Shown: positions 8,750 through 18,353 of the stretch, piece by piece | Numbering within the stretch: position 1 is the first letter of the stretch | Layout of the letters: the number at the start of each line of letters is the position of its first letter | Assembly: GCA_947459295.1 (NCBI GenBank) | Contig: CANHCY010000002.1 | Location: forward strand, 1-64,000 | Length of the DNA stretch: 64,000 nucleotides | Reading direction: 5' to 3' | Origin: Chitinophagaceae bacterium | GTDB lineage: Bacteria; Bacteroidota; Bacteroidia; Chitinophagales; Chitinophagaceae | Program-made: the position numbers and the translations under genes | Notes under the pieces: generated by a model | Database searches by the model: none | The model's input: only the letters and a program-made list of their open reading frames with translations | Told to the model about the DNA's origin: nothing

Positions 8750-9967
8750 TTAATGGTGCGCCCATTCGATAGAATCTAAATCAATACCTTCTTTGAACAT
8801 TTCCCAAAGTGGACTCATTTCACGAAGTTTTAAAACCGTATCAGTAACCGCTTTAATGGTATAATCGATTTGCTCGTCGGTCGTAAATCTTCCAAGTCCA
8901 AAACGAAGTGAGCTATGTGCTAAATCATCCCCTAATCCTAAAGCTTTTAATACATAACTAGGCTCTAGTGATGCTGACGTACAAGCAGAACCTGAAGAAA
9001 GTGCGATGGTTTTATTAAAGCCCATCATTAAGCCTTCTCCTTCTACATATTTGAAAGAAATATTTGCAACGTGTGGTAAACGGTGCTCGGTGCTACCATT
9101 TACATATGACTCATCAATTTGTGTTAAAGCCGCTTCTAGCTTATCTCTTAGCTTACTTAAACGCTCAGCGTCTGCAGCCATTTCTAGTCTAGCAAGTTCA
9201 CATGCTTTACCAAAACCGACAATACCTGGTACGTTTAAAGTACCACTACGCATACCTCTTTCGTGTCCGCCACCGTCCATTTGGGCAGTTACTTTAACAC
9301 GAGGATTTTTACGACGAACATAAAGTGCACCAATCCCTTTAGGACCATACATTTTATGCGCTGTAAATGCCATAATATCAATACCATCTGCGTTTACGTC
9401 TACTGGAATTTTACCAACAGCCTGTACCGCATCAGAGAAAAATAATACTCCATGCTTTTTAGCAATCGTGCTAATTTCTTTAACCGGTTGCACCACACCA
9501 ATTTCGTTGTTGGCATACATGATGGCAATTAAAATAGTGGTTGGCTTAATAGCAGCTTCAAGTGCTGTTAAGTCAATTAAACCATTGGCAGCAACTGGAA
9601 GGTAAGTTACCTCACCACCTAAATGCTCAATATGTTTACAGGTATCTAACACTGCCTTGTGCTCAGTTGTGCAAGTGATGATATGGTTGCCCTTACTAGC
9701 ATACATTTCATACACACCCTTGATACCAAGGTTATCACCTTCTGTAGCACCCGACGTAAAGATGATTTCTTTAGGGTCGGCACCAATTAGTTTAGCTACT
9801 TGCTCACGTGCATAATCCACCGCCTCTTCTGCTTCCCATCCAAAAGGGTGGTTACGGCTCGCTGCATTACCAAAATGTTCGGTAAAATAAGGAATCATAG
9901 CCTCTAAAACCCTTGGATCCATTGGGGTAGTGGCATTATTATCTAAGTAAATAGGTAATTTCAACAT
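8750..9967 (-). CDS. iscS: Cysteine desulfurase IscS
   Basis: A 405-aa PLP enzyme that takes sulfur from L-cysteine, giving alanine and an enzyme persulfide passed to IscU. Visible features: N-terminal [15 protein letters not shown]103 (TEHKAV), PLP lysine K205 in [10 protein letters not shown], and the catalytic cysteine C329 in the flexible loop [14 protein letters not shown], which is of the group I (IscS/NifS) type. It is the first gene of the iscS-iscU-iscA operon. A -7 element lies 32 bases upstream. No iscR gene is visible. Confidence 0.96.
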   Translation of the reverse strand: MLKLPIYLDNNATTPMDPRVLEAMIPYFTEHFGNAASRNHPFGWEAEEAVDYAREQVAKLIGADPKEIIFTSGATEGDNLGIKGVYEMYASKGNHIITCTTEHKAVLDTCKHIEHLGGEVTYLPVAANGLIDLTALEAAIKPTTILIAIMYANNEIGVVQPVKEISTIAKKHGVLFFSDAVQAVGKIPVDVNADGIDIMAFTAHKMYGPKGIGALYVRRKNPRVKVTAQMDGGGHERGMRSGTLNVPGIVGFGKACELARLEMAADAERLSKLRDKLEAALTQIDESYVNGSTEHRLPHVANISFKYVEGEGLMMGFNKTIALSSGSACTSASLEPSYVLKALGLGDDLAHSSLRFGLGRFTTDEQIDYTIKAVTDTVLKLREMSPLWEMFKEGIDLDSIEWAHH

Positions 9968-9998
9968 AATATTCTAAAATTTGCTTGACTTCTAAACA

Positions 9999-10006
9999 CA
10001 AAAGTA
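9999..10006 (-). promoter_or_regulatory. Bacteroidota -7 element of the isc operon
   Basis: The minus strand reads TACTTTTG, an exact TAnnTTTG match, ending 32 bases before the iscS start. Candidate -33 triplets are poorly spaced: the nearest upstream TTTG begins about 25 bases away. The -7 assignment is therefore better supported than the full promoter. Confidence 0.5.
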
Positions 10007-10089
10007 CTGCAATAGGTTTATAATTGCGGGTCAAAAGGGGTTCAAAAACTCATTTTTTCTCAATTCGTAAAGGCAAAAACAGGCGCAGC

Positions 10090-10500
10090 ATGAAAAAAAT
10101 TGAACATATTGGAATCGCGGTCAGAAACTTTGAACTTTCGGTGCCATTATATGAGAAAATGTTAAACACAACCTGTTACAAGCAGGAGCTGGTGGCTTCG
10201 GAAAAAGTAAACACCGCCTTTTTTAAAGTAGGTGACAGTAAAATTGAACTTTTGTGTTCTACAGACCCTGAAGGGGTGATTGCTAGGTATATTGACAAAA
10301 AAGGGGAAGGCATCCACCATATCGCTTATGAAGTAGAAGATATTTACGCCGAAATGGCCCGTATGCAACATGAGGGCTTTACGCTACTCCAAGATGCACC
10401 CAAAAGAGGGGCCGATAATAAATGGGTTTGCTTTTTACACCCAAAAGATACTGGCGGTGTGCTTGTAGAACTCTGTCAAGAAATTATTGAAGCGAAATAA
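10090..10500 (+). CDS. mce: Methylmalonyl-CoA epimerase
   Basis: A 136-aa vicinal-oxygen-chelate enzyme that interconverts (2R)- and (2S)-methylmalonyl-CoA in the propionate/succinate route. The start MKKIEHIGIAV supplies the first metal histidine (H6), HHIAYEV near residue 78 the second, and VLVELCQ near the end the glutamate. An in-frame TTG at 10024 would add 22 residues rich in Lys and Arg, outside the fold, so the ATG at 10090 is preferred. Methylmalonyl-CoA mutase is not in the window. Glyoxalase I is a structural relative, but the motif pattern fits the epimerase. Confidence 0.92.
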   Translation: MKKIEHIGIAVRNFELSVPLYEKMLNTTCYKQELVASEKVNTAFFKVGDSKIELLCSTDPEGVIARYIDKKGEGIHHIAYEVEDIYAEMARMQHEGFTLLQDAPKRGADNKWVCFLHPKDTGGVLVELCQEIIEAK

Positions 10501-10516
10501 AATGGATGCGCTGAAA

Positions 10517-11224
10517 TTATAGCGCTAATTTTTCTACGGCTACTTGCGCGGCAACTTGACTCGCATCTTTTTTATTGTAACCCTTACCAAGTGCAATCAC
10601 TTCGCCGTCGATCGTAACATGAATAGTAAATAACCTGCGTGTTCCTTCCATTTTTTCTTCAACGAGTTCAAAGTCTAACACTTTTCCATTTTTACTAGCC
10701 CAGCCAATTAATTTATTTTTCAAATTAATATCAATCTGTTCTAAATCGTCTACAAACATATGTGGTATCACAATTTGCTTGAGTACCCACGCATGTGTTT
10801 TAGTATAGCCTTGATCGAGGTAAACCGCTCCCACCAAAGCTTCTAGCGTGTTGCCAAAAATTTGACTTCCTTTTAAAGCGTTGTCAAATTTATTATACAT
10901 CGTTAATTTTCGAAGACCCATTTTTAATGCAACGTCATTGAGTTGTTGCCTATTCACCATCTTACTGCGCATCTCCGTTAAAAAACCTTCGCCTTTGTAA
11001 GGATATCTTTTAAATAAATAATCAGCCACTATAGCACTCAACACAGCATCTCCTAAATATTCTAAACGTTCATTGTTTGATTCGGCAGTATCTTTTACAG
11101 AACGGTGACTTAATGCAGTAGAATATAAGAGTAGTTTACCTGGTTTAAAACCGAGTACATTTCTTAATTGCTGATCAAAACTATTTGATGATGAGGAGGA
11201 AAAAAGTTGCTTAAAAAATTGCAC
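10517..11224 (-). CDS. rnc: Ribonuclease III
   Basis: A 235-aa endonuclease that cuts double-stranded RNA and processes rRNA. The signature NERLEYLGDAVL is at 51-62. The second acidic metal-binding segment (GNTLEALVGAVYLDQG) is near 124-139, and a double-stranded RNA-binding domain occupies about 165-235, ending in KKDASQVAAQVAVEKL. It lies 3 bases after fabF, so it is the third gene of acpP-fabF-rnc, a conserved arrangement also found in other phyla. Confidence 0.95.
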   Translation of the reverse strand: MQFFKQLFSSSSSNSFDQQLRNVLGFKPGKLLLYSTALSHRSVKDTAESNNERLEYLGDAVLSAIVADYLFKRYPYKGEGFLTEMRSKMVNRQQLNDVALKMGLRKLTMYNKFDNALKGSQIFGNTLEALVGAVYLDQGYTKTHAWVLKQIVIPHMFVDDLEQIDINLKNKLIGWASKNGKVLDFELVEEKMEGTRRLFTIHVTIDGEVIALGKGYNKKDASQVAAQVAVEKLAL

Positions 11225-11227
11225 AAC

Positions 11228-12481
11228 TTAAGCTATAAATTTTTTGACAATCACACATGCATTGTGTCCGCCAAATCCAAACGTATTACTCAATGCAGCA
11301 TTCACCACTCTTTTTTGAGGGGTATTGAATGTGAAATTAAGTCTTGGATCTAGGGTTGGATCGTCCGTAAAATGGTTGATGGTAGGCGGTACAATATCAT
11401 GAATCACTGACTGAATACAGGCAATGGTTTCAATAACACCCGCAGCTCCAAGGCAGTGACCTGTCATGGATTTTGTAGCTGAAATATTGAGGTTGTAGGC
11501 ATGCTCTCCAAATACACCCGTAATGGCTTTTGTTTCAGCGCCATCACCAAGCGGCGTAGAAGTACCATGCGTATTGATATAATCAATTTCTTCTGGCTGC
11601 ATACCAGCATCGTTTAATGCAGCGCGCATAACATTTAATGCACCAAGTCCTTCTGGATGAGGAGCTGTTAAGTGATACGCATCGGCAGTAGCACCGCCAC
11701 CAGCGATTTCACAATATATTTTGGCGCCACGTTTTATAGCGTGGTCATAATCTTCTAAAATAAGGGCACCTGCTGCTTCTCCCATTACAAATCCATCTCT
11801 GTCTTTGTCGTAAGGGCGGCTAGCAGTTGCTGGGTCATCGTTGCGCTCACTCATAGCTTTCATGGCGTTAAATCCACCAATACCCGCTTCACCAATTACG
11901 GCTTCGGCACCACCAGCAACAACGATATCTGCTTTTCCTAATCTAATGGTATCTACTGCGCAAACAATACCGTTGGTACTGGAGGCACAAGCACTTACCA
12001 CTGCATAGTTAGGACCTCTAAATCCATGTCGCATGGAAATTTGTCCGGCAGCAATATCTAAAATCATTTTTGGGATAAAGAAAGGATTGAAACGAGGTGT
12101 TCCATCTCCTGCGGCGAAGTTTAATACTTCTTCCTGAAAAGTTACGAGACCACCAATGCCACTTGCAAAAATGACACCTACACGGTCAGGATCTACGTTG
12201 TCTTTTGTGATACCCGCATCTGCAACAGCTTGGTCGCTAGCAACAAGGGCAATTTGTGCAAAACGGTCTAATTTTCTGGCCTCTTTGCGATCCATAAATT
12301 CGGTTGGATCAAAGCCCTTAATCTCACACGCAAAGCGTGTTTTAAATTTTGAAGCGTCAAAAAGAGTAATGGGTGCTGCCCCTGAAACGCCCGCTAATAA
12401 ATTGTTCCAATAATCATTTAGATTATTCCCAATTGGGGTTAGCGTACCAATTCCCGTAACAACAACTCTTTTAAGTGCCAT
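11228..12481 (-). CDS. fabF: Beta-ketoacyl-ACP synthase II
   Basis: A 417-aa condensing enzyme that elongates acyl-ACP with malonyl-ACP in fatty-acid synthesis. The Cys-His-His triad is C165 (VVSACASSTN), H305 (NTHGTSTP) and H342 (GHCLGAAG), with the conserved lysine K337. Full length and ATG start. It follows acpP after 88 bases that contain a strong hairpin, and is followed directly by rnc. FabB is less likely given the length and the FabF-type motif contexts. Confidence 0.96.
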   Translation of the reverse strand: MALKRVVVTGIGTLTPIGNNLNDYWNNLLAGVSGAAPITLFDASKFKTRFACEIKGFDPTEFMDRKEARKLDRFAQIALVASDQAVADAGITKDNVDPDRVGVIFASGIGGLVTFQEEVLNFAAGDGTPRFNPFFIPKMILDIAAGQISMRHGFRGPNYAVVSACASSTNGIVCAVDTIRLGKADIVVAGGAEAVIGEAGIGGFNAMKAMSERNDDPATASRPYDKDRDGFVMGEAAGALILEDYDHAIKRGAKIYCEIAGGGATADAYHLTAPHPEGLGALNVMRAALNDAGMQPEEIDYINTHGTSTPLGDGAETKAITGVFGEHAYNLNISATKSMTGHCLGAAGVIETIACIQSVIHDIVPPTINHFTDDPTLDPRLNFTFNTPQKRVVNAALSNTFGFGGHNACVIVKKFIA

Positions 12482-12503
12482 AACTTAAACCTGATTAAGT
12501 GAT

Positions 12504-12542
12504 AATCCGCCTTTCAAAGCAAAAACTTTAGAAAGGCGGATT
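12504..12542 (-). other. Intercistronic hairpin between acpP and fabF
   Basis: AATCCGCCTTTC (12504-12515) pairs perfectly with GAAAGGCGGATT (12531-12542). Inside, AAAG (516-519) can pair with CTTT (526-529), leaving one bulged A, so the stem may reach 16 bp. In the direction of transcription (minus) no T-run follows; the T-run precedes the stem. It therefore does not look like a normal intrinsic terminator. It may stabilise the acpP transcript or be a processing site. Confidence 0.6.
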
Positions 12543-12569
12543 AAAAAAAATTATTCCTAAATAGAATGC

Positions 12570-12806
12570 TTATTTAGCGTGCTCTTCCAAGTAGGCAACA
12601 GCTTGGCCAACTGTAGTAATGGTTTCAGCCTGCTCGTCTGGAATAGAAATATTGAATTCTTTTTCGAATTCCATAATTAACTCAACGGTATCGAGTGAAT
12701 CTGCACCGAGGTCATTGGTAAAAGAAGCTTCATTTGTAACTTCTGCTTCATCTACGCCTAATTTGTCAACGATGATTTTCTTAACTCTTGTTGCGATGTC
12801 TGACAT
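12570..12806 (-). CDS. acpP: Acyl carrier protein
   Basis: A 78-aa small acidic carrier that holds growing acyl chains on a phosphopantetheine arm. The attachment serine is S37 in [12 protein letters not shown]. Sequence and length are typical of primary fatty-acid ACP. It is the first gene of acpP-fabF-rnc and has a well-formed promoter 24-52 bases upstream of its ATG. Confidence 0.97.
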   Translation of the reverse strand: MSDIATRVKKIIVDKLGVDEAEVTNEASFTNDLGADSLDTVELIMEFEKEFNISIPDEQAETITTVGQAVAYLEEHAK

Positions 12807-12829
12807 TGTAAAAAGTTTTGTTTACGGCG

Positions 12830-12858
12830 CAAAAATATACTTTTTGTTAAATAAGCAA
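12830..12858 (-). promoter_or_regulatory. Promoter of acpP-fabF-rnc
   Basis: On the minus strand a TTG (12856-12858) is followed after 18 bases by TATTTTTG (12830-12837). This matches the Bacteroidota -33/-7 consensus in both sequence and spacing. The start of transcription would fall near 12823, giving a short leader of about 17 nt. Confidence 0.65.
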
Positions 12859-12969
12859 TCTTTTCGGGCATTTTTGTTTCCACAGCCCCGCAGCTCAATT
12901 ATGCACAAAAGGAGATGTAGCGTCTAAAATCATGAAAATCATGCCTATATTGTAGTTAAAGCGCCGAAT

Positions 12970-13398
12970 ATGTCATTAAAAATAATTGAATTTGGATCGC
13001 CTTCTTACCAGAAAATGGTTGATTTAAGGTTCCAAATACTGCGTAATCCACTTGGTCTCACCTTTGATCAAGCCGATTTAGACAAAGAAAAAGATGATAT
13101 TTTAATCGGTTTTTTTGAAGATGACGATCTAGAAGGTTGCTGTATTTTAACCCCCGACAATAAAACAATCATCCGTTTGCGTCAAATGGCAGTGGTTTCT
13201 GGTCTTCAAGGAAAAGGGATTGGAAGGGTGATTATGAATTTTGCCGAAAACGTAGCCCGTGATAGAGGTTATAAAATGCTACATATGCATGCCCGTAAAT
13301 CAGCAGTTGGCTTTTACCAAAAACTAGGTTACGAGATTATCGGCGATGAATTTGAAGAAGTCACCATCCCGCATTATGAAATGCAAAAGGCTTTATAA
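12970..13398 (+). CDS. GNAT family N-acetyltransferase
   Basis: A 142-aa single-domain acetyltransferase. The acetyl-CoA loop is seen as VVSGLQGKGIGRVIMNFAE near residues 78-96, in the Q/RxxGxG/A pattern, and the late HARKSAVGFYQKLGYE segment near 104-119 is typical of the fold's fourth motif. The sequence resembles the ElaA/YjdJ-like group of unknown substrate. It stands alone, upstream of a convergent YcxB-like gene. The acetylated substrate cannot be told. Confidence 0.85.
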   Translation: MSLKIIEFGSPSYQKMVDLRFQILRNPLGLTFDQADLDKEKDDILIGFFEDDDLEGCCILTPDNKTIIRLRQMAVVSGLQGKGIGRVIMNFAENVARDRGYKMLHMHARKSAVGFYQKLGYEIIGDEFEEVTIPHYEMQKAL

Positions 13399-13407
13399 TC
13401 AAGTATA

Positions 13408-13881
13408 CTAGGATCCAATTTTTTTATTGAGCAGCCCCCTAAGTTCGTGACGCATGTCTTCTAGCATTCCTTCTTTGGGTACTATAAAAAAAGATTTGGT
13501 ATCAAAATACAAATGAAAAAAATGAGGGCTTTCAAAAAACTTAGAGAACTTGTCCCAATTCCAGTGCACAGATCCTCTATCGTTAGAGAGCGTTACCTCT
13601 GTATCCGTAAAATCAATCGTGAATTGATCTTTAAAAGTTGATGATTTTTTATAGATACTATGCGGCATGATATACCAAAAAGTAACCATCATTACAAGCC
13701 ACAGTACCGACCCTAATAAAAAAGGTTCAGGTCTAATTTTTTTTGAATAAAAAAGTGCTGCTGAAACAACTGCGAACACGTTGATTAAAATCACTAAAAT
13801 TTTTACGGCCCTGTCCTGCACAAAATGATAACGTACCCCCTGAATCACTTTATTTTTCTCGTAACTAAATGAATGCTGCAT
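13408..13881 (-). CDS. YcxB-like membrane protein
   Basis: A 157-aa protein with two hydrophobic helices (about 26-45 and 52-70) and a soluble C-terminal part. The tail pattern, with a W-x-W segment (VHWNWDKFSKFFE), a FHLYF strand and FFIVPKEGM, matches the YcxB-like domain, a small PH-like fold of unknown function. It converges on the GNAT gene. A TACTTTTG element on the minus strand at 13900-13907 could be its promoter and would overlap the leader of the divergent LacI gene. Confidence 0.7.
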   Translation of the reverse strand: MQHSFSYEKNKVIQGVRYHFVQDRAVKILVILINVFAVVSAALFYSKKIRPEPFLLGSVLWLVMMVTFWYIMPHSIYKKSSTFKDQFTIDFTDTEVTLSNDRGSVHWNWDKFSKFFESPHFFHLYFDTKSFFIVPKEGMLEDMRHELRGLLNKKIGS

Positions 13882-13920
13882 ATTTATGATAGATTAGGCC
13901 AAAAGTAACTAATTTTAATT

Positions 13921-14889
13921 ATGTCAGACACTACGCTACATAAAATAGCTGCCGCAGTAGGGCTTAGTATTTCAACAGTATCCAGAGCCCTTAAAGGTCA
14001 CCCTGATATTTCGGTACAAACTAGAAAAAAAGTTTTATCGGCGGCTGCAAAATTAAATTATTCTCCAAACCCTAATACGGTTTACAACGCCATTAGAAGT
14101 AGTCATTTTATTGCACTCTTTATTCCGGTTACCCCTTCAAAATATTTTCAAGATTTTTTACACGCAGCCAATCAAATAGCGGAGAACGCAGATTATAGTG
14201 TACTCGTTTTACCGCTTACAAATAATACGGTTAGCACCACTGCACAAATAAAGTTTTGCAAACAAAATAAAGTACACGGCATTATCATTTGCCAAGATCC
14301 GTTACTACCCAGCAATCCAAAATTTAAAAAGATTAAAGAACTGGGTGTGCCAGTTATTGTAGTTGGCGGAACATTGCCAAGCGCTGGAGTGCACTATTTT
14401 AAAGAAGACATTGAAGCGGTTGCAAATCTTGTAGCACAAAAAATAGTTGAAAAAAATAAGCGGCATATACTAGCCATTTTTGACGCGACCCCATCAAATA
14501 GAACCGAGCTAATTTTAAACGCATTTATAGATAAAGTGTCAGCGCTCGAAAAAAATATTAGTGTAGCGTATGCTGCCAACAGTGTAGAGGCATTTTCGCT
14601 TTGTACATTAGCTGTAGTTCAAAAAAAATACGATGCCATTTTTTGCATGAATGATACGCTACTACTTGGCGCATGGCAGGCTTTACAGGCCACAGCATCT
14701 TCAATGGATTTATTTGGAATCAGTGAAACGGGTTTACCTAGCTTACTACCTCCTACGATTTCGTATGCGCATTACAGTGGCAAACAATTGGCACTAGACA
14801 CCATGCAACTATTAAAAGCTGTCATGCAAGCAAAAATTCCTGCCACCGAAAAACCACTTGCTATTTCGTGGCATCAAAGCAAGGCTTGA
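13921..14889 (+). CDS. LacI family transcriptional regulator
   Basis: A 322-aa repressor-type protein. Residues 5-60 form the LacI helix-turn-helix and hinge (LHKIAAAVGLSISTVSRAL, then LNYSPNPNTV). The rest is a periplasmic-binding-protein-like sensor domain. Family members usually respond to a sugar or sugar phosphate. It converges on the DUF1080 gene, leaving only 2 bases between the stops, and that secreted sugar-active protein is a possible target. No operator could be assigned. Confidence 0.9.
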   Translation: MSDTTLHKIAAAVGLSISTVSRALKGHPDISVQTRKKVLSAAAKLNYSPNPNTVYNAIRSSHFIALFIPVTPSKYFQDFLHAANQIAENADYSVLVLPLTNNTVSTTAQIKFCKQNKVHGIIICQDPLLPSNPKFKKIKELGVPVIVVGGTLPSAGVHYFKEDIEAVANLVAQKIVEKNKRHILAIFDATPSNRTELILNAFIDKVSALEKNISVAYAANSVEAFSLCTLAVVQKKYDAIFCMNDTLLLGAWQALQATASSMDLFGISETGLPSLLPPTISYAHYSGKQLALDTMQLLKAVMQAKIPATEKPLAISWHQSKA

Positions 14890-14891
14890 TT

Positions 14892-16265
14892 TTATTGAAG
14901 GACTTGCATTTTTAAGCTTCTAAAAGACACTTCATTGCCATGGTCTTGAAGTAGCAAACGGCCTTTAGGTGCCATACCAAAATTAGGCCAGTTGGCATAT
15001 TTACTTTTAGCCACTAATGCATAAAAATATTGTTCGCCTCTTTTGTATTCGAGCATTTTCCAGCCATTCAAATAATGCGATACCGTTCCATCTTTTGCAA
15101 CTTTAATCATTCCTCTATTCCATTCGCCAATTTTACGGCGCGCACGGTTTTCTTTAATGGATGGAATTAAATCATAGAGTGAACCAAGGGTTCTATTACC
15201 TATCGATCCTAATTTGGCATCTGGATGTAGGGCATCATCAAGTATTTGATACTCTAAACCAATGGCAGAACCTGCATTGTTTTCTTTTTCAGTAACAAAG
15301 TATTTTACACCACTATTAGCGCCAGCTGTTATTTTAAAATCAAACTGAAAAATAAATGCATCATATTCATTTTCAGATACAATATCGCCACCATTGGTAG
15401 ACTCTCCACCATCCGAAGGCTGCACGGTTAAAATGCCATCCTGCGCTTTCCAACCTTTTTCTGGGAAACCAGTTTTATAAGCACCTCTCCAACCGTTTGT
15501 CGTTTTACCATCAAAAAGTAAGTGCACCCCTTGCATTTTTTCTTGCTCCGATACATGATTGGGCATTAGGTTTACAACAAATGTGGGGTCAAGTGGTGTA
15601 GGTTGTAAATTGGTGGTTTGAATATTAATATTTCTCCATCTAATTTTTTTACCCGCCTCTTCCGCTTTAGCAATAGAATGCACTTGAAGTGCAATAAATC
15701 CAGCGGGGGTTAAATCATCTACTAAACTTGCTACCGGTTTGCCATTTAAAAAAGTACGTATACTATTGCCAATACATTCTATTCGGCAAGTATTCCATGC
15801 CTGAAATTTAAAAAGTGTTTTAGCAGGCTCGTTATAGGAAACTGGATACAACCAATCGCGTCTACTTTCATCATAAATGCCAGCCGTCCAGGCCCTAGGC
15901 GACGGATCTATTTCATACTGGTATCCATGCACCCTGCCATTTAAATATTCGGGTTTACTTTCACTTCTAAATTGAATGCCAGAATTCATCATATCGTCTA
16001 ATTTGAATTCTAGCTCTACAATAAAATCGCCATAGTTTTTGTCTGTTACCAAAAATGAATTGGGTTCACCCAAAACCGTAACACCCACAATTTCATTATT
16101 GATCACTTCATATTTTGCTTTGCCATTTAGTTGTTTCCAACCAGTTAGGTCTTTGCCATTAAAAAGCGGGGTCCAATTCCCTCCTTTTTTGGTTTGCGCC
16201 ATACCGGTGGTTAAAAGAAAAGCATATAAAACAGATGTAAGGATGACAGATTTAAGTGTTTGCAT
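14892..16265 (-). CDS. Secreted protein with two DUF1080 domains
   Basis: A 457-aa protein with an N-terminal signal peptide (about 23 residues, ending VCAQ-like at TTGMAQ). Two copies of the DUF1080 fold follow, from about 30-215 and 245-457. Each begins with a LFNGKDLTGW or LFDGKTTNGW segment and contains an NSGIQFRS or NSGVKYFV strand. DUF1080 is a concanavalin-like fold recently linked to hydrolysis of 3-keto-glycosides; the substrate here is unknown. Such genes are common in Bacteroidota glycan loci. It is transcribed alone, convergent with a LacI regulator. Confidence 0.85.
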   Translation of the reverse strand: MQTLKSVILTSVLYAFLLTTGMAQTKKGGNWTPLFNGKDLTGWKQLNGKAKYEVINNEIVGVTVLGEPNSFLVTDKNYGDFIVELEFKLDDMMNSGIQFRSESKPEYLNGRVHGYQYEIDPSPRAWTAGIYDESRRDWLYPVSYNEPAKTLFKFQAWNTCRIECIGNSIRTFLNGKPVASLVDDLTPAGFIALQVHSIAKAEEAGKKIRWRNINIQTTNLQPTPLDPTFVVNLMPNHVSEQEKMQGVHLLFDGKTTNGWRGAYKTGFPEKGWKAQDGILTVQPSDGGESTNGGDIVSENEYDAFIFQFDFKITAGANSGVKYFVTEKENNAGSAIGLEYQILDDALHPDAKLGSIGNRTLGSLYDLIPSIKENRARRKIGEWNRGMIKVAKDGTVSHYLNGWKMLEYKRGEQYFYALVAKSKYANWPNFGMAPKGRLLLQDHGNEVSFRSLKMQVLQ

Positions 16266-16413
16266 AACAAGGTTTTAGGGTAAAATGTATGAATGCATTC
16301 GCTAATTTATGGTTTTAGGCGGAAGCTGTCTAATAAAAATTTGCGGTAAATACATGGCCCAAATGAGGGGCAAAAATGGGGGTTCCTACTCAAAAGTGCT
16401 AGCTTGTTCTGAT

Positions 16414-16836
16414 ATGCTTTTGAAGGTTTCAAAATGTAGGTTACTCATAGTAGACGACGACGAAGTAAACAGGGCTTTGCTTCACTTCTTGCTGCAATCT
16501 TTTGATTGTATCACCGCAGATGCAATTAATGGAGAGGAGGCTATAAGGCAATTGAACCTTGGTAAAAATATTCCAACCATTATATTACTTGACCTTAACA
16601 TGCCCATTATGGATGGATACGAGGTAATCAAGGCCATCAAAAACAACAAAGAGGCATATCCGCTTACCCGGATCATTGTGATTAGTGCCACTAGTTACCA
16701 AAATTTTACAAAAAGAGAAGACCCTAGCCATATTAGTGGATATATCCAAAAGCCCATCGATAAAACAAAGCTGTTAGAACTTTTAACCAATACCGCAACT
16801 GAAGTGATACAGGTACAACAATCTAAAATCAAATAA
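16414..16836 (+). CDS. Single-domain response regulator (REC)
   Basis: A receiver-only protein of about 140 aa. The acidic pocket is in LLIVDDDEVN, the phosphoacceptor Asp is in LLDLNMPIMDGYEV, and later switch residues are in ISATS and QKPID. The frame is open back to ATG 16309, but the extra 35 residues (Gly, Cys, Lys-rich) do not resemble a REC start. The ATG at 16414 (MLLKVSKCRLLIV) is therefore preferred, and the start remains uncertain. With no output domain it must act by protein contact or phosphotransfer. The histidine kinase gene begins 2 bases after its stop. Confidence 0.85.
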   Translation: MLLKVSKCRLLIVDDDEVNRALLHFLLQSFDCITADAINGEEAIRQLNLGKNIPTIILLDLNMPIMDGYEVIKAIKNNKEAYPLTRIIVISATSYQNFTKREDPSHISGYIQKPIDKTKLLELLTNTATEVIQVQQSKIK

Positions 16837-16838
16837 AG

Positions 16839-18353
16839 ATGGATGATCCTATGAATTTGATACATGAATTACAAAAAGAAAACGACATTTTCAGGCAGTT
16901 GCTTTTTAATATCCCTGCAGATATTGCCATTTTTGATACCGATCATAAATATTTATACATCAATAAGCTAGCGCTTTCTAGTAGAGACAATAGAGATTGG
17001 ATTATTGGTAAAGACGATTTTGAATACTGTGCCGAATTTAAAAAGCCCATCGAGCTAGCCATCAATCGAAGATCTTATTTTACAGAAGCTTTGGCAGAAG
17101 GCATGCAAGTAGAATTTGAAGAAATGAACCTAGACAAAAAAGGTAATGCCGTTTTTAATCTTCGTAAATTTTTTCCAGTCCGGGATCAACAAGGACATCA
17201 CGATTTTGTAATTGGCTATGGCATCAATATTACCAATATTAGACACCGTGAAAAATTACAGAAAGAGCGTGAAAAAGACTTTAGGCAATTAATAGATGCA
17301 ATGGAGCAACTCGTTATCGTATGCACCCACGATGGACAGTTAACCTATGCCAACCCAATGTGGCGGCAAACAGCAGGCCCTAACCTAAATAATGTTTTTG
17401 ATTGTATAAAAAGTAGCGGCGGACATTTTTCAAAAAATTTTATATCCTATGCGAACACCGAGAAATATATCCACACCAATAAAGTGGCATGGTTACTAGA
17501 CACACAAAAAAATAAAATTCGGTTAAGTTATCATTTTACAAAATTCACCGACTACAATACCAATAAGCTACATGTGGCTGTTTTTTTTACCAATATCACT
17601 GATATAATTAGAGCCGAGCAGGAACATAAAAAAGGAGAACGCGCTGCGCGCAGGTTAAGTCAATTAAAATCAAATTTCATTAATCTTGTTTCTCACGAAT
17701 TAAGAACGCCCTTATCCATTATTTTATCGAGTGCCGAAATTTTGGAAATGCAAGTAGCCAATCAGTTTCAAAAAATGCCCATAACAGCTTCAAAATACTT
17801 GACCAGAATTACGCATCAAGTAGATAAAATGACCAAGCTACTCACCGACTTTTTACTCATTAGTAAAATTGAATCCGGGAACCTGGCCTTGCAATTAAGC
17901 AACTGTAATGTGGTATCCATTTTACATAAAGTAGCCGCAGAATCATTTATGCCCTTTAAAGACGGCAGAAATATAACTGTAACAACAAAAGGTGATCGAA
18001 AATTACAAATCGCTGATAGCAATATGCTTCAAATGATTTTCGAAAATTTACTTTCAAACGCATGCAAATATTCGCCAGGCAAAGCAGCGCCGCGGGCGCA
18101 AATTCGATTTGAAAAAAACAAGTGGACCCTGCTTGTAGTGGACGCCGGAATTGGTATGCCAGAAAAATATAAACGTGAAATTTTTACGGCTTTTGTTAGA
18201 GGCAGCAATGTGGGAAATATTGAAGGCACAGGCCTAGGTCTGATGCTTGTGCATTACCTCGTGCAACAGCATCTTGGACAAATCCATATAAAAAGTAACA
18301 CCCATAAAGGAACAGCGATTTTAATTAGTTTCCCTTACAACAAATTTGAATGA
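16839..18353 (+). CDS. PAS-domain sensor histidine kinase
   Basis: A 504-aa kinase without obvious membrane helices, so probably cytoplasmic. Two PAS-like regions lie at about 10-135 (IPADIAIFDTDHKYLYINK) and 145-265. The H-box is NLVSHELRTPLSIIL near residue 285. The ATPase domain follows, with ENLLSNACKYSP (N-box), VVDAGIGMP (G1) and GTGLGLML (G2). All catalytic motifs appear intact. The next gene starts inside its stop codon (ATGA overlap at 18350-18353), so REC, kinase and REC-kinase are translationally linked. Signal unknown. Confidence 0.92.
   Translation: MDDPMNLIHELQKENDIFRQLLFNIPADIAIFDTDHKYLYINKLALSSRDNRDWIIGKDDFEYCAEFKKPIELAINRRSYFTEALAEGMQVEFEEMNLDKKGNAVFNLRKFFPVRDQQGHHDFVIGYGINITNIRHREKLQKEREKDFRQLIDAMEQLVIVCTHDGQLTYANPMWRQTAGPNLNNVFDCIKSSGGHFSKNFISYANTEKYIHTNKVAWLLDTQKNKIRLSYHFTKFTDYNTNKLHVAVFFTNITDIIRAEQEHKKGERAARRLSQLKSNFINLVSHELRTPLSIILSSAEILEMQVANQFQKMPITASKYLTRITHQVDKMTKLLTDFLLISKIESGNLALQLSNCNVVSILHKVAAESFMPFKDGRNITVTTKGDRKLQIADSNMLQMIFENLLSNACKYSPGKAAPRAQIRFEKNKWTLLVVDAGIGMPEKYKREIFTAFVRGSNVGNIEGTGLGLMLVHYLVQQHLGQIHIKSNTHKGTAILISFPYNKFE

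Noticed and set aside
13900..13907. TACTTTTG on the minus strand as promoter of the YcxB-like gene
   Set aside because: The -7 match is exact, but no -33 is present at the expected place, which falls inside the LacI start; noted in the gene entry and not listed alone.
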